In this document: in pieces, positions 43,293-52,588 of the stretch
How the letters are laid out: each line of letters starts with the position of its first letter
How positions within the stretch are numbered: position 1 is the stretch's first letter
NCBI GenBank assembly: GCA_965224105.1
Contig: CBDCYH010000001.1
Span: 248,001-312,000 of the forward strand
DNA: 64,000 nt
Direction of reading: 5' to 3'
Origin: CBDCYH01 sp965224105
GTDB taxonomy: Bacteria; Bacteroidota; Rhodothermia; Rhodothermales; JABDKH01
Notes under the pieces: generated by a model
What the model saw: the letters and a program-made list of their open reading frames with translations, nothing else
Database searches by the model: none
What the model was told of the DNA's origin: nothing
Position numbers and translations under genes: made by a program

Positions 43293-44732
43293 ATGAAAAC
43301 GGATATCATTACACTGGCGTACCTGCTCGCGTCCGCACTTTTCATCCTGGGCCTCAAGAAACTAACCTCTCCGGCTACCGCACGGCGGGGAAATCAGCTT
43401 GCCAGCTTTGGGATGCTGATCGCAGTCGTCGCAACGCTCTTCCAGGCGCGCATTCTTACACCCGTCGAGATGATTGCGGGAGCGCTGATTGGTGGAGCAA
43501 TCGGTGCATACCTCGCGCGGAAAGTGGAAATGACGGGGATGCCAGAACTCGTCGCCGCGTTCAACGGGTTTGGCGGAATTGCATCCGCCCTGGTGGCTGG
43601 AGCCGAAATTCTTAGACACCTCGGTCCAGATTCGGCGTCCCAGCTCACGTCCGGATATGTGAGTACGGGGGATGCGATTACAATAGCGTTGAGTATCCTC
43701 ATTGGCATGATCACTTTTTCCGGAAGCTTTGTTGCTTTCGGGAAGCTCTCGGGCAAGATCTCCGGCAACCCGATCTCGTTCCCCGGCATGCGTCTCATCA
43801 CCATCTTGCTCGCAGTTGGGGCCATCGGTGCGATCGTCTATCTGATGATGCACCGCTCTATCTTTCCGGGTATTGCAGATCCCGTGCTCATGGCGGTCGC
43901 AGGCCTTACCGTCGCCGCGTTGCTGCTCGGGATTTTTCTGGTGATTCCCATTGGCGGGGCCGACATGCCCGTCGTAGTCGCCCTGCTTAACTCCTATTCG
44001 GGGCTCGCCGCCGCCGCCACCGGATTTGTTTTGGACAACACCGCGCTGATTGTCGCAGGTGCATTGGTCGGCGCATCAGGCCTCATCCTGACAAAAATCA
44101 TGTGCGAGGCAATGAATCGTTCGTTGCTAAACGTGCTCCTCGGCGGGTTTGGCACGGAGGCTGACGATGGATCTCCGGCAGCTGCGCTCGAGCCAGGAAT
44201 GACGGTGACCAGGACGTCTGCCGAAGACGCAGCGATTTTGCTTGGTTACGCCGACCGTGTTGTCATCGTACCAGGCTACGGGATGGCTGTTGCGCAAGCA
44301 CAACACTCCGTCCGGGAGATGTCTGATCTTCTCATTTCGAATGGGGTTGATGTGCGGTATGCCATACACCCAGTCGCTGGCCGGATGCCTGGCCACATGA
44401 ACGTGCTACTTGCCGAGGCAAATGTGCCTTACGATCAGTTGTACGAGATGGACGACATCAACGGTGATTTCGCTAGCACAGATGTTGCTCTGGTGATCGG
44501 AGCGAACGACGTTGTGAATCCGGCCGCACGGCACGACAAATCGAGTCCGATTTATGGAATGCCAATTCTGAATGTGGACCATGCAAAGACTGTTATTGTC
44601 ATGAAGAGAAGTCTACGTCCGGGTTATGCCGGAATTGGGAATGAGCTGTTTTACGAACCCAACACGCGCATGCTGTTCGGAGACGCAAAGGATTCCCTAA
44701 CCGCACTAGTTTCAGAGCTTAAAGAGATGTAG
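43293..44732 (+). CDS. pntB: NAD(P) transhydrogenase subunit beta
   Basis: The 479-residue subunit has about nine membrane helices (residues 1-270) with FNGFGGIASALVAGAE and NSYSGLAAAATGF, and a C-terminal NADP-binding domain. In that domain VIVPGYGMAVAQAQH is the dinucleotide motif, HPVAGRMPGHMNVLLAEA the family signature, and VIGANDVVNPAA the NADP contact region. The complex uses the proton gradient to make NADPH from NADH. The order ser-pnt suggests that serine synthesis, which makes NADH, and NADPH supply are linked. Confidence 0.97.
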   Translation: MKTDIITLAYLLASALFILGLKKLTSPATARRGNQLASFGMLIAVVATLFQARILTPVEMIAGALIGGAIGAYLARKVEMTGMPELVAAFNGFGGIASALVAGAEILRHLGPDSASQLTSGYVSTGDAITIALSILIGMITFSGSFVAFGKLSGKISGNPISFPGMRLITILLAVGAIGAIVYLMMHRSIFPGIADPVLMAVAGLTVAALLLGIFLVIPIGGADMPVVVALLNSYSGLAAAATGFVLDNTALIVAGALVGASGLILTKIMCEAMNRSLLNVLLGGFGTEADDGSPAAALEPGMTVTRTSAEDAAILLGYADRVVIVPGYGMAVAQAQHSVREMSDLLISNGVDVRYAIHPVAGRMPGHMNVLLAEANVPYDQLYEMDDINGDFASTDVALVIGANDVVNPAARHDKSSPIYGMPILNVDHAKTVIVMKRSLRPGYAGIGNELFYEPNTRMLFGDAKDSLTALVSELKEM

Positions 44733-44830
44733 GACGCCCGGAAGTACATTTATTGATGGGCTGCTTGTCCAAAGTCTGAATATTTGTGTATTATTAATCC
44801 CCCTCGCAAAAACCCACCTGCTGCACTGGA

Positions 44831-45508
44831 ATGGACATTCAATCTGAACGGAGCTTTAAGAACCAGCTATACAAGCAGTTCGAGCGGGTAGGCAAAGCGC
44901 TAGGTAGTTCTCGCAGACTGGAGATTTTCGACGTTCTCGCTCAGGGGGAACAGACTGTTGAAGTGATAGCAGAGCGGACCGGAATGTCGGTGGCCAACGC
45001 ATCGCAGCATCTTCGACTATTGCTAAATGCGCGGATGGTTGACGTGCGCCGGCAGGGCTCGTACGCATATTACCGTCTCGCCAACAAAGACGTGCTGGCG
45101 GTTTGGCACTCCATGCGTAAGCTTGCAGTGGCTCAGTTAGGAGAGATTGCTCCGTTCGTAAATGAATTCGAAACTGGCGATACCGTTTCTTTCAAAGAAG
45201 CGAATGAGCGGATGAGCGATCCGCTGTTTGTTGTCGTAGATGTGAGACCGTTCGGTGAATTTCGGGCGGGGAGAGTGAGAGGCGCTGTCTCGATTCCGGT
45301 TGACGAGTTGGAAAAACGCATTGGCGAGCTTCCAAGAGAAGCTGAGATTGCCGTCTACTGCCGTGGACCCTACAGCACCATTTCGCGTGAAGCTGTATCT
45401 ATCCTGAAAGGGCATGGATTCAATGTCAAACGGCTCGAAGCAGGGCTGCCGGAGTGGAAAGTGCAGGGATTACCTACAACGCGCAACCCGCTGGAATTCG
45501 GTCGTTAG
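44831..45508 (+). CDS. ArsR-type regulator fused to a rhodanese domain
   Basis: Residues about 10-95 form a winged helix-turn-helix of the ArsR/SmtB family: SSRRLEIFDVLAQGEQTVEVIAERTGMS, then SVANASQHLRLLLNARMV and the wing RRQGSYAYYRL. Residues about 130-220 form a rhodanese domain with DVRPFGEFRAGRVRGAVSIP and the active-site Cys in VYCRGPYST. Such fusions are thought to sense sulfur species or metalloids through the rhodanese Cys, but the ligand and targets here are unknown. The gene lies 98 bp after pntB, with its own upstream AT-rich stretch, so it is probably transcribed separately. Confidence 0.92.
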   Translation: MDIQSERSFKNQLYKQFERVGKALGSSRRLEIFDVLAQGEQTVEVIAERTGMSVANASQHLRLLLNARMVDVRRQGSYAYYRLANKDVLAVWHSMRKLAVAQLGEIAPFVNEFETGDTVSFKEANERMSDPLFVVVDVRPFGEFRAGRVRGAVSIPVDELEKRIGELPREAEIAVYCRGPYSTISREAVSILKGHGFNVKRLEAGLPEWKVQGLPTTRNPLEFGR

Positions 45509-45541
45509 GTCGAATCTCGTCCGCCTAGACAGAAGCCAGCC

Positions 45542-46249
45542 CTATGGTGTGGCAACCAACTGTTTCTCCAGGGTAGCCCAGACAGTCTCAGCGATAATTT
45601 CGTGACCCTTAGCTGTCGGATGGATACCATCAGCCTGATTCAGCGAACGCACGCCACCAACTCCGTCCAGTATGAACGGAATAAGTTCCGAACCTGTGCG
45701 TTCAGCGACAGCCGGGAAAACACTCCTGAAGTCCTCAACATACCCGCTCCCGAGATTGGTCGGAATCTGCATCCCCGCGATGATAATCTCGATGTCGGGT
45801 TTGGCTTCTTTTACCTTCCCAACGATGTCCATCAGATTCTTTTCAATTACGGCTACGGGAATGCCTCGCAATCCATCGTTGCCACCCAGCTCCAAAACGA
45901 AAATTTCGGCAGAACTGTATTGTGATAATATCCAGCTCACCCTCCGCAATCCGCCTGCAGTTGTTTCACCGCTTTCACCAGCATTTACTGCCTGCAACGG
46001 AATCCCAAGCTCGTCCAGCCTGGATTGAATCAGAGCCGGATATGCGTGGTCCTTTGACCTCAGTCCGTAGCCAGCTGTTATTGAATCCCCGAAAAAGATA
46101 ATTTGACCGACATCGGTTGCATCACTTGAGGCTTCGATTCGTGCCGGCGATTCTTGCACAGCGCTTCGATCCGATTCGCACCCGGTAAATATTAATATCA
46201 GTAGAACAGCAAGAAATCGCGTAAACAAAAGTGTTGTTCTGCGTAACAC
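45542..46249 (-). CDS. Lipoprotein arylesterase / lysophospholipase of the SGNH (TesA) family
   Basis: The start is the GTG at 46249, right before a lipoprotein signal (LAVLLILIFTGC); the longer frame to 46630 lies inside the divergent ABC gene and is rejected. The four SGNH blocks are present: FFGDSITAGYG (catalytic Ser), GESGETTAGG, LELGGNDGLRG, and DGIHPTAKGH (Asp and His). The enzyme should hydrolyse esters, thioesters or lysophospholipids in the periplasm. In many bacteria tesA is divergent from ybbA-ybbP, exactly as here, which suggests a joint role in lipid or toxin processing. Confidence 0.92.
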   Translation of the reverse strand: MLRRTTLLFTRFLAVLLILIFTGCESDRSAVQESPARIEASSDATDVGQIIFFGDSITAGYGLRSKDHAYPALIQSRLDELGIPLQAVNAGESGETTAGGLRRVSWILSQYSSAEIFVLELGGNDGLRGIPVAVIEKNLMDIVGKVKEAKPDIEIIIAGMQIPTNLGSGYVEDFRSVFPAVAERTGSELIPFILDGVGGVRSLNQADGIHPTAKGHEIIAETVWATLEKQLVATP

Positions 46250-46301
46250 AGGATTCTGATTTAAGGATACGATCTGCAACTTAGCCGACTCAGTTTCAAG
46301 G

Positions 46302-47012
46302 ATGTCTAATAATGTAGTCCGGGCAATGAATGTTTCTAAATCGTTCGAGGTTAACGGCAGGGCGCTGACCGTACTCGACCAGATCAATTTGACGATTGGT
46401 GAAGGGGAGAGTTGCGCTGTTGTAGGTCCATCGGGAAGCGGAAAGACGACGCTTCTGGGACTCTTTGCTGGACTGGATTTGCCTACGAGTGGTTCTGTCG
46501 AGTTATTCGGCAACCAGCTGCAGCAGTTTTCTGAAGACGAGCGGGCAAAGATCCGACGGGAGAGCGTGGGCTTTGTATTCCAAACCTTCAGGCTCTTCCC
46601 AACCCTAACTGCATTGGAAAACGTGCTCATACCGGCAGAGCTGTCGGGTACGAGTGATGCACGAGAGCAGGCGCATTCCCTGCTTGATGCGGTCGGGCTC
46701 GCGGATCGCGTAACGCATTATCCGGCGCAACTTTCTGGTGGTGAACAGCAGAGAGTGGCACTTGCACGCGCTTTCATTAACACTCCCAGGATTCTGTTCG
46801 CCGATGAGCCGACAGGAAACCTGGATGCAGTAACTGGAGCTGCGGTAGAGGATATGCTTTTTGAACTGAACAAGGCAGCCTCAACAACGCTGGTTTTGAT
46901 CACACACGACAACCGGCTTGCCGCAAAAGCGGATCGCGTTATCGAACTCTCGGCCGGGAGAGTGATTGGTGATTCCCGCCCGTCCGGGACGCAAGACTGG
47001 CTGGCAATATGA
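46302..47012 (+). CDS. ybbA: ABC transporter ATP-binding protein, YbbA/LolD type
   Basis: The 236-residue ATPase has Walker A GPSGSGKTT, the signature LSGGEQQRVALARA and Walker B ILFADEPTGNLD. It fits the MacB/LolD branch that pairs with FtsX-type permeases and works by mechanical transmission rather than classic import. Its stop overlaps the permease start by four bases (ATGA), so the two are co-translated. It is divergent from the SGNH lipoprotein. Confidence 0.93.
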   Translation: MSNNVVRAMNVSKSFEVNGRALTVLDQINLTIGEGESCAVVGPSGSGKTTLLGLFAGLDLPTSGSVELFGNQLQQFSEDERAKIRRESVGFVFQTFRLFPTLTALENVLIPAELSGTSDAREQAHSLLDAVGLADRVTHYPAQLSGGEQQRVALARAFINTPRILFADEPTGNLDAVTGAAVEDMLFELNKAASTTLVLITHDNRLAAKADRVIELSAGRVIGDSRPSGTQDWLAI

Positions 47013-49525
47013 CCAGGCCCTGGACCTTTCCGGCGCGGATGGCTTGGCGCGATAGTCGCGGGGCGAGGAGGAATCTAACGCTGTTTATCCTTGCGGCAGC
47101 CATCGGGATTGCTGCGATTGTCGCGATACGCGGGTTTGGCGACACGCTGACACGAGCCGTTGACGATGAAGCCGCGGCCATTCTCGGTGCGGACTTGGTC
47201 GTCAAGGCAGATCAACCATTTACCTCCGAGTTGAACATCGTTCTTGATGAGGTTGGTGGAAGGCGTGCTGAGAAAATCATCTTTAATTCGATGGTTGTAT
47301 TCGAGCGGCAGAATGCATCGCAGCTGCTAAATGTGCGTGCGATGGGATCGGGCCTTCCGTTCATGGGTGCGATTGTCACCGAGCCCGTATCTGCCCTTGA
47401 AGAGTATCAAGAGCGCCGGGGGGCACTGATGGACCCCAACGTGATGGCATCCTTTAACATAGAATCGGGCGACACGATTCGGATCGGATCGACGTCCTAT
47501 CCCGTCGTCGGCGAGATCGTAAGCGCAAGCGGAGAGTCGGGGTTCGAATCGGCTCTGAGCCCGCGCATTTATGTTCCGCTCCATGATCTGGACACAACCC
47601 TCGTCGGACTCGGAAGTCGCGTGACATACGAGAGCCACTTCAAATTTGCCAACAGCGAACGCGCCGAACACATTGCGGATTCGCTAAAAGGATTACTCGA
47701 ACGGTCGAACGCATCCGCCGATACAATCGAATCAACGCGGATGGAGTGGAACGAGGGACTAACGGACGTCTACCGTTTTCTGAGTTTGATGGGATTCGGC
47801 GCACTATTGCTTGGAGGGATCGGGGTAGGCAGTTCTGTTACGGTGCATATAAAACGCAGTCTGGGTTCGGTCGCTCTTCTTCGATGCCTGGGAGCAACTA
47901 GGCGCGAGTCTATGCTTGTTTACCTCTTCCAGGTCCTGTTTCTCGGATGCATCGCTGTTGGGCTTGGCGTTGGCCTTGGCGTCCTGATCCAGTTAATTCT
48001 GCCGCGTGTTTTTGCAGACCTGCTTCCGGTGGGGGTAACGTTTAGCATCGCACCGCAGGCCATCTTAGTAGCTACAGCAATTGGGATAGCAACAACTCTT
48101 CTGTTCAGCCTCATGCCGGTGCTAGAGGTCTGGGATGTTTCGCCACTCACCGCGCTGCGTGCAAATATTTCTCGCGACCGTCGTGGAAGCCGTTTGTGGT
48201 ACTGGTGCGTTGGAGCGATCGTCGCTGCGGGTCTGCTATTCTTATCCATCGTGCAGGCTCCCACGCTGTTGACCGGACTGGGGTACTTCTTCTCGATCGC
48301 GGGTGTGATGGCAGTCATTTATGGGTTAGCTCTTCTAGTCATTCGCATTGCCAGGCGATCCGTACCGACTACTGCTCCGTTCCCGCTCCGCCACGCTGTC
48401 TCCAATTTGCATCGGCCGAACAACCAAACCTCGGCAATGATGTTGTCGATAGGATTAGTCTCGTTCTTAATGTTGACAATGCTGGCAGTACGCGCCAGCT
48501 TAATCGGACAGCTCGACCAGACGTCTGCGTCCGGTCGCGCGAACATGATCTTGTTTGATATTCAGCCGGACCAGGTCGACGGAGTGCAGGCAACCCTGGT
48601 TGATAAAGAGGTAACTATCGTGGAGTCGGCGCCGCTCGTTACCATGACCATCGATGCCGTAAACGGCATATCAGTAGAGGATCTTGAGGCGGATCCTGAC
48701 ATGAACACTACGTGGGCTCACCACCATGAATACCGATCCTCGTATCGCGACCGATTGACTGAAGCGGAAGTGCTACTACGGGGTGATTTTGTTGACAGTT
48801 ACGAAAGTGGACAAGGACCAATTCCGATTTCGCTTGAAAAGGATATATCTGATGATCTTAATGTAGACCTAGGAGACCACATACGATTCGCAGTTCATGG
48901 AGCCTTGCTCGAAACGCGCGTTGCATCAATCCGTAAGGTCAACTGGAATCAGGTTCGGACCAATTTCTTTGTTCTGTTTCCGCCCGGCGCTATTGATGAG
49001 GCGCCGCGTACACACGTTATGATGGCCAGGTCACCCAGCGCCGACGTTCAGGTCAGCGCACAAACCGCATTGGCCAGGAGCTTCCCAAACGTGTCCACGA
49101 TCAACCTTGAGTTGATCCTTCGCACGATTGAAACCGTGCTTGCGCGGATGGAGGCTATTGTGCGTTTCCTCGTGTTGTTCAGCGTGATTGCTGGTGTACT
49201 TGTTCTGCTGAGTGCCGTTGCTAACTCGAGATCTCAGCGAGAGTCGGAGGGCATCCTGCTTAAAATAATTGGTGCATCCAGACGAACAGTCACTTCAGTT
49301 ATGATGTGGGAATATTTGGTACTTGGAGCGTTGGCCGTCGCAGTGGGATTGCTGCTCGCCGTTCCGGCAGGATACCTTCTCGCGAGGTTCGTCTTCGTCG
49401 TACCTTTCCGCATTCCCTGGATAGCGTTCATGATTACCGTGATGATGATCGTCCTGGGTACTCTTCTGGTGGGATATATTGGGAGTTCGCGATCGTATCA
49501 GAAGAATCTAGCAACAGCTTCTTGA
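47009..49525 (+). CDS. ybbP: ABC permease, YbbP/FtsX type
   Basis: The 838-residue permease has the ten-helix arrangement of YbbP. An N-terminal helix (LFILAAAIGIAAIVAI) is followed by a periplasmic MacB-like domain. Then come three FtsX helices near residues 250-380, a central pair, a second periplasmic domain (about 510-680), and three final helices with RSQRESEGILLKIIGASRR between them. The YbbA-YbbP complex with TesA is thought to extract hydrophobic molecules or lipoproteins from the membrane. The function of the homologue here is inferred from gene order. Confidence 0.9.
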   Translation: MTRPWTFPARMAWRDSRGARRNLTLFILAAAIGIAAIVAIRGFGDTLTRAVDDEAAAILGADLVVKADQPFTSELNIVLDEVGGRRAEKIIFNSMVVFERQNASQLLNVRAMGSGLPFMGAIVTEPVSALEEYQERRGALMDPNVMASFNIESGDTIRIGSTSYPVVGEIVSASGESGFESALSPRIYVPLHDLDTTLVGLGSRVTYESHFKFANSERAEHIADSLKGLLERSNASADTIESTRMEWNEGLTDVYRFLSLMGFGALLLGGIGVGSSVTVHIKRSLGSVALLRCLGATRRESMLVYLFQVLFLGCIAVGLGVGLGVLIQLILPRVFADLLPVGVTFSIAPQAILVATAIGIATTLLFSLMPVLEVWDVSPLTALRANISRDRRGSRLWYWCVGAIVAAGLLFLSIVQAPTLLTGLGYFFSIAGVMAVIYGLALLVIRIARRSVPTTAPFPLRHAVSNLHRPNNQTSAMMLSIGLVSFLMLTMLAVRASLIGQLDQTSASGRANMILFDIQPDQVDGVQATLVDKEVTIVESAPLVTMTIDAVNGISVEDLEADPDMNTTWAHHHEYRSSYRDRLTEAEVLLRGDFVDSYESGQGPIPISLEKDISDDLNVDLGDHIRFAVHGALLETRVASIRKVNWNQVRTNFFVLFPPGAIDEAPRTHVMMARSPSADVQVSAQTALARSFPNVSTINLELILRTIETVLARMEAIVRFLVLFSVIAGVLVLLSAVANSRSQRESEGILLKIIGASRRTVTSVMMWEYLVLGALAVAVGLLLAVPAGYLLARFVFVVPFRIPWIAFMITVMMIVLGTLLVGYIGSSRSYQKNLATAS

Positions 49526-49533
49526 CAAGTCAG

Positions 49534-50211
49534 ATGAGCATAGCCGAGAATTTGGAGCAACTCCGGTCCAACATGCCTGAATCCGGCAATCGACCCACCA
49601 TTGTCGCAGTATCCAAAATGCGATCGCTTGAAGAAATATTACGGGCCTATCGCGCTGGCGTCAGGCACTTCGGCGAAAATAGACTTCCGGAGCTTATAGA
49701 AAAGCGTCGGGCCCTGAAGAGCGCGAACCCCGAGGCGGCGAATCAGATAGTTTGGCATTTTATCGGCCACATACAATCCAGGAAAGCAAGAGACGCGGTT
49801 GCCGCCGCTGACAGGATAGACGCGGTTGATACGATCAAATTGGCGCGCCGATTGGACCATTGGGCAAATCAGAAAGAAAAAATATGCGACGTCCTTGTGC
49901 AGGTGAATATCTCTAACGAGCCGCAAAAGTATGGATTCGCGCCCGACGTAGTAAGCAAATGCGTTCAAGAGATTCTTTGTCTGAAAAACTTAAACGTGCG
50001 GGGCTTAATGGGGATGGCCTCATTTACTTCAGACGAGAGCGTTATTTCGTCGCAATTCAGGCTCCTCCGCGATCTAAGGGACGATCTGATACAAAACGGC
50101 TTTCTCGGAGAGGATTCGGCCCTTTCCATGGGAATGAGTGGAGACTACAGACTCGCTGTTGAACATGGGTCTACGGAGATCCGTGTTGGCTCCATGATTT
50201 TCGCCGGATAA
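49534..50211 (+). CDS. YggS-family PLP homeostasis protein
   Basis: The start is the ATG at 49534, eight bases after ybbP; the open frame from 49306 lies inside ybbP. The 225-residue protein is a fold-type III PLP protein: VAVSKMRS carries the PLP lysine, followed by VRHFGENRLPEL, WHFIGHIQSRK, LVQVNISNEPQKYGF, LMGMASF and SMGMSGDYRLAVEHGSTEIRVG. These proteins bind PLP without a known enzyme reaction and keep vitamin B6 and amino-acid pools balanced. In many bacteria the gene is close to division genes, and DivIVA is two genes downstream here. Confidence 0.95.
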   Translation: MSIAENLEQLRSNMPESGNRPTIVAVSKMRSLEEILRAYRAGVRHFGENRLPELIEKRRALKSANPEAANQIVWHFIGHIQSRKARDAVAAADRIDAVDTIKLARRLDHWANQKEKICDVLVQVNISNEPQKYGFAPDVVSKCVQEILCLKNLNVRGLMGMASFTSDESVISSQFRLLRDLRDDLIQNGFLGEDSALSMGMSGDYRLAVEHGSTEIRVGSMIFAG

Positions 50212-50298
50212 AAGTTGGCGAACCACAGCGAAACAGCTTCGTAACAAATGTTATCGTACGCGCTAGATTGTCCGATTATTTAGTGGAGTCTCAGAGCC

Positions 50299-50538
50299 AT
50301 GCCCTGGTTGATCCTGATTATTCTTGTTGGAGGCCTTGCCGCATTCTTGTGGACATGGGTCAAGAACTACGAACGGGAAAGCGCCGAGGCGGCACATGAG
50401 AGGATTCAAGGATTAGAGATTCAGATAACCGAATTGACAACGCGCGTGCAGAACCTTGAGGCGATAAACACGGAAATATCCGGCACGTTTAACGTCGATG
50501 CTGAGCCCCGCATCACTAGGTCGAGAACGCGGTCGTAA
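50299..50538 (+). CDS. Small single-pass membrane protein with coiled coil
   Basis: The 79-residue protein has one N-terminal helix (WLILIILVGGLAAFLWTWV) and then a charged coiled coil (about 25-60; AHERIQGLEIQITELTTRVQNLE). The topology resembles PspB, but I cannot assign it to that family. It lies 12 bp upstream of the DivIVA gene, so the two are co-transcribed; a membrane anchor role for DivIVA is inference. Confidence 0.8.
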   Translation: MPWLILIILVGGLAAFLWTWVKNYERESAEAAHERIQGLEIQITELTTRVQNLEAINTEISGTFNVDAEPRITRSRTRS

Positions 50539-50550
50539 TTATATTGAGCT

Positions 50551-51669
50551 ATGAAGTTGACTCCGCTAGACATAAGGAAACAGGATTTTTCGCGAGGCTT
50601 CCGGGGCTTCGAGGAAGACGAGGTCCGTGCCTTTTTGGAGACACTTGCAGACCAGTGGCAGGATGTTGCAGATGAGTCCAGGAGACTGGAAGAACGCATC
50701 CGGGAATTGGAGCTTAAACTGGTCCACTATCAGAAAGTCGAAGGTGCACTGCAGGAAGCGCTGAACACCGGCAAGCAGACATCCAAGCAAGCCATTGAGA
50801 ACGCAGAAAAGAAGGCGCGAGCGATCCTTGAAGAAGCGCACCGCAGCGCAGAACAGTACAAACGCGAGTCAGTCGACCAAAAACATTCGCTGAATGTGGA
50901 CATCGCGAAACTGGATGCGCGCAAATCGGAAATCATCGCTCGTTTGAGAGCCTTCCTTCAGTCCGAGCTCGAGATGCTTGCGTACTTTTCGAAAAACGAT
51001 CCGATCGGTGTTGGATCCACGGGGAGTGTTCTGGTAGCGCCTACTCCACAGCCTACACCAATACCGACACCTACACCTCCGCAGACATCGGCAGAAATGC
51101 CTGCGCAGCCAACTGCGGCCAGTCTCCCGGAGGTACCTACGCAAACGGAGTCATATTTCGAAAATCAAATTGATCTGAATCCAGCTCCAGAGATGACGCC
51201 TACACCGAGCACAACGCAGGAAACGAAGGGAGTTGAGGTCGATTTGCCATCGCTCGATACCGGATCTGCAGTAACTGGCGACGGAGTTGATTTCGAAGCA
51301 GATTTGTCAGACGTGACTCCCCCCGAGCCACCGAAAGAAAATGGGAAATCCTATAGTGCAGGCATTGACGAGTTTGGTCCAATGCTTAGTTCCGAGTTGA
51401 GTGACCTTGCGAAGGAGATATATAACGGTGAAGACATAACGGCCGAGGCATTGCAGAGCAAGTCCGATAGCGCCACGATTGATCCGCCTGCTCCCGCACC
51501 TGCGGAGTCGAACTCGCCTGCTGCCGAGTCCACTCCTTCCTGGAATTTGGACGAGATATCACGGAAAATAGTGTCCGACTCGTCGCAGCAGCCTAAGACG
51601 CAAGATGTCCAGTCGGTAACGGAGGACGATATCGCGAAAATCAGGCGGATCCTGGACAACCTGAAATAA
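50551..51669 (+). CDS. DivIVA-domain protein
   Basis: The N-terminus (MKLTPLDIRKQDFSRGFRGF) is the DivIVA membrane-binding module, followed by FEEDEVRAFLETLADQW and a long coiled coil (about 40-150). From about residue 165 the chain becomes disordered and rich in Pro, Thr and Ser (PQPTPIPTPTPP) up to about 370, with a short charged C-terminal helix (EDDIAKIRRILDNLK). DivIVA proteins mark curved or polar membrane and recruit cell-division or growth proteins. The tail length is variable in the family. The stop joins the GTG of the next gene without a gap. Confidence 0.88.
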   Translation: MKLTPLDIRKQDFSRGFRGFEEDEVRAFLETLADQWQDVADESRRLEERIRELELKLVHYQKVEGALQEALNTGKQTSKQAIENAEKKARAILEEAHRSAEQYKRESVDQKHSLNVDIAKLDARKSEIIARLRAFLQSELEMLAYFSKNDPIGVGSTGSVLVAPTPQPTPIPTPTPPQTSAEMPAQPTAASLPEVPTQTESYFENQIDLNPAPEMTPTPSTTQETKGVEVDLPSLDTGSAVTGDGVDFEADLSDVTPPEPPKENGKSYSAGIDEFGPMLSSELSDLAKEIYNGEDITAEALQSKSDSATIDPPAPAPAESNSPAAESTPSWNLDEISRKIVSDSSQQPKTQDVQSVTEDDIAKIRRILDNLK

Positions 51670-52506
51670 GTGAGCCGTTACAAGCAGCAAGTCGACGAAA
51701 CGGCAGACTTCCTGAGATCTCGCGCGGGGGATTTCCCGCGCATTGGACTCATTCTCGGCACTGGATTGGGTGGGCTTGCCAACGAGATGGATGTAGAGTT
51801 TGAGCTGGGATATGAGCACATTCCCCACTTCCCGGTCTCAACCGTTGAATCACACTCGGGGCGGCTACTTATAGGCAAGCTCGGTGGGACCAGAGTTGTT
51901 GCCATGCAGGGGAGAATGCACCTGTACGAGGGATACTCTGCCCGCGAGGTCACATTCCCGGTGAGAGTCTTTGGTACCCTGGGCGTCGACACGTTACTCA
52001 TTTCAAACGCCGCGGGGGGCATGAACCCGCTATACCGGCGCGCCGACCTGATGCTGCTTTCAGATCACATCAATTTGCAGGGAGCAAACCCGTTGATTGG
52101 TGAGAATGTGTCGCAGTGGGGACCGCGTTTTCCAGACATGAGCGACCCCTATAAAGAAGAGCTTCGACAGATTGCTCGGGATGTAGCTTTAAAAGAGGGC
52201 ATTCCGTTGCGGGAGGGCGTCTATGTAAGCGTGGTTGGCCCGAACCTGGAAACACGAGCCGAATACAGATTCCTCCGCACCATCGGAGCAGATGCGGTTG
52301 GGATGAGCACGGTCCCGGAGGTAATTGTCGCCACGCATATGGGTATCCAGTCGATGGCGATATCCGTGATAACAGACGAGTGCTTTCCCGACTCCCTGGA
52401 GCCCGTGAGTATTGCCGAGGTTCTTGCCGCCGCTGCTCAGGCAGAGCCGCATCTAACGCGAATCATTATTGGCATTGTACAGCGGCTCGAATCACCTACG
52501 TCCTAA
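51670..52506 (+). CDS. Purine nucleoside phosphorylase (trimeric type)
   Basis: The 278-residue enzyme splits purine nucleosides with phosphate, giving base and ribose 1-phosphate. It shows the trimeric family motifs: GLILGTGLGGLA, the phosphate region VVAMQGRMHLYEGYS, LLISNAAGGMNP, LMLLSDHIN and VGPNLETRAEYRFLRTIGADAVGMSTVPE. GTG at 51670 is the start, directly after DivIVA. Confidence 0.95.
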   Translation: MSRYKQQVDETADFLRSRAGDFPRIGLILGTGLGGLANEMDVEFELGYEHIPHFPVSTVESHSGRLLIGKLGGTRVVAMQGRMHLYEGYSAREVTFPVRVFGTLGVDTLLISNAAGGMNPLYRRADLMLLSDHINLQGANPLIGENVSQWGPRFPDMSDPYKEELRQIARDVALKEGIPLREGVYVSVVGPNLETRAEYRFLRTIGADAVGMSTVPEVIVATHMGIQSMAISVITDECFPDSLEPVSIAEVLAAAAQAEPHLTRIIIGIVQRLESPTS

Positions 52507-52549
52507 CCAGACAATAGGTGCCTGAAGTCGGTCCGGGGTTCTTCGTATC

Positions 52550-52569
52550 TTGCTCGCTTTGTTGAGCAA
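52550..52569. repeat. Small hairpin before ileS
   Basis: TTGCTC and GAGCAA pair over 6 bp around an 8-base loop, 20 bp before the ileS start. It may end the phosphorylase transcript or fold in the ileS leader; the stem is short. Confidence 0.3.
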
Positions 52570-52588
52570 TCAATCCTTCAGTTCCCCG

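Noticed and set aside
46250..46630. N-terminal extension of the SGNH esterase frame
   Set aside because: It overlaps the first 330 bases of the divergent ABC ATPase gene, and the lipoprotein signal begins only at 46249.
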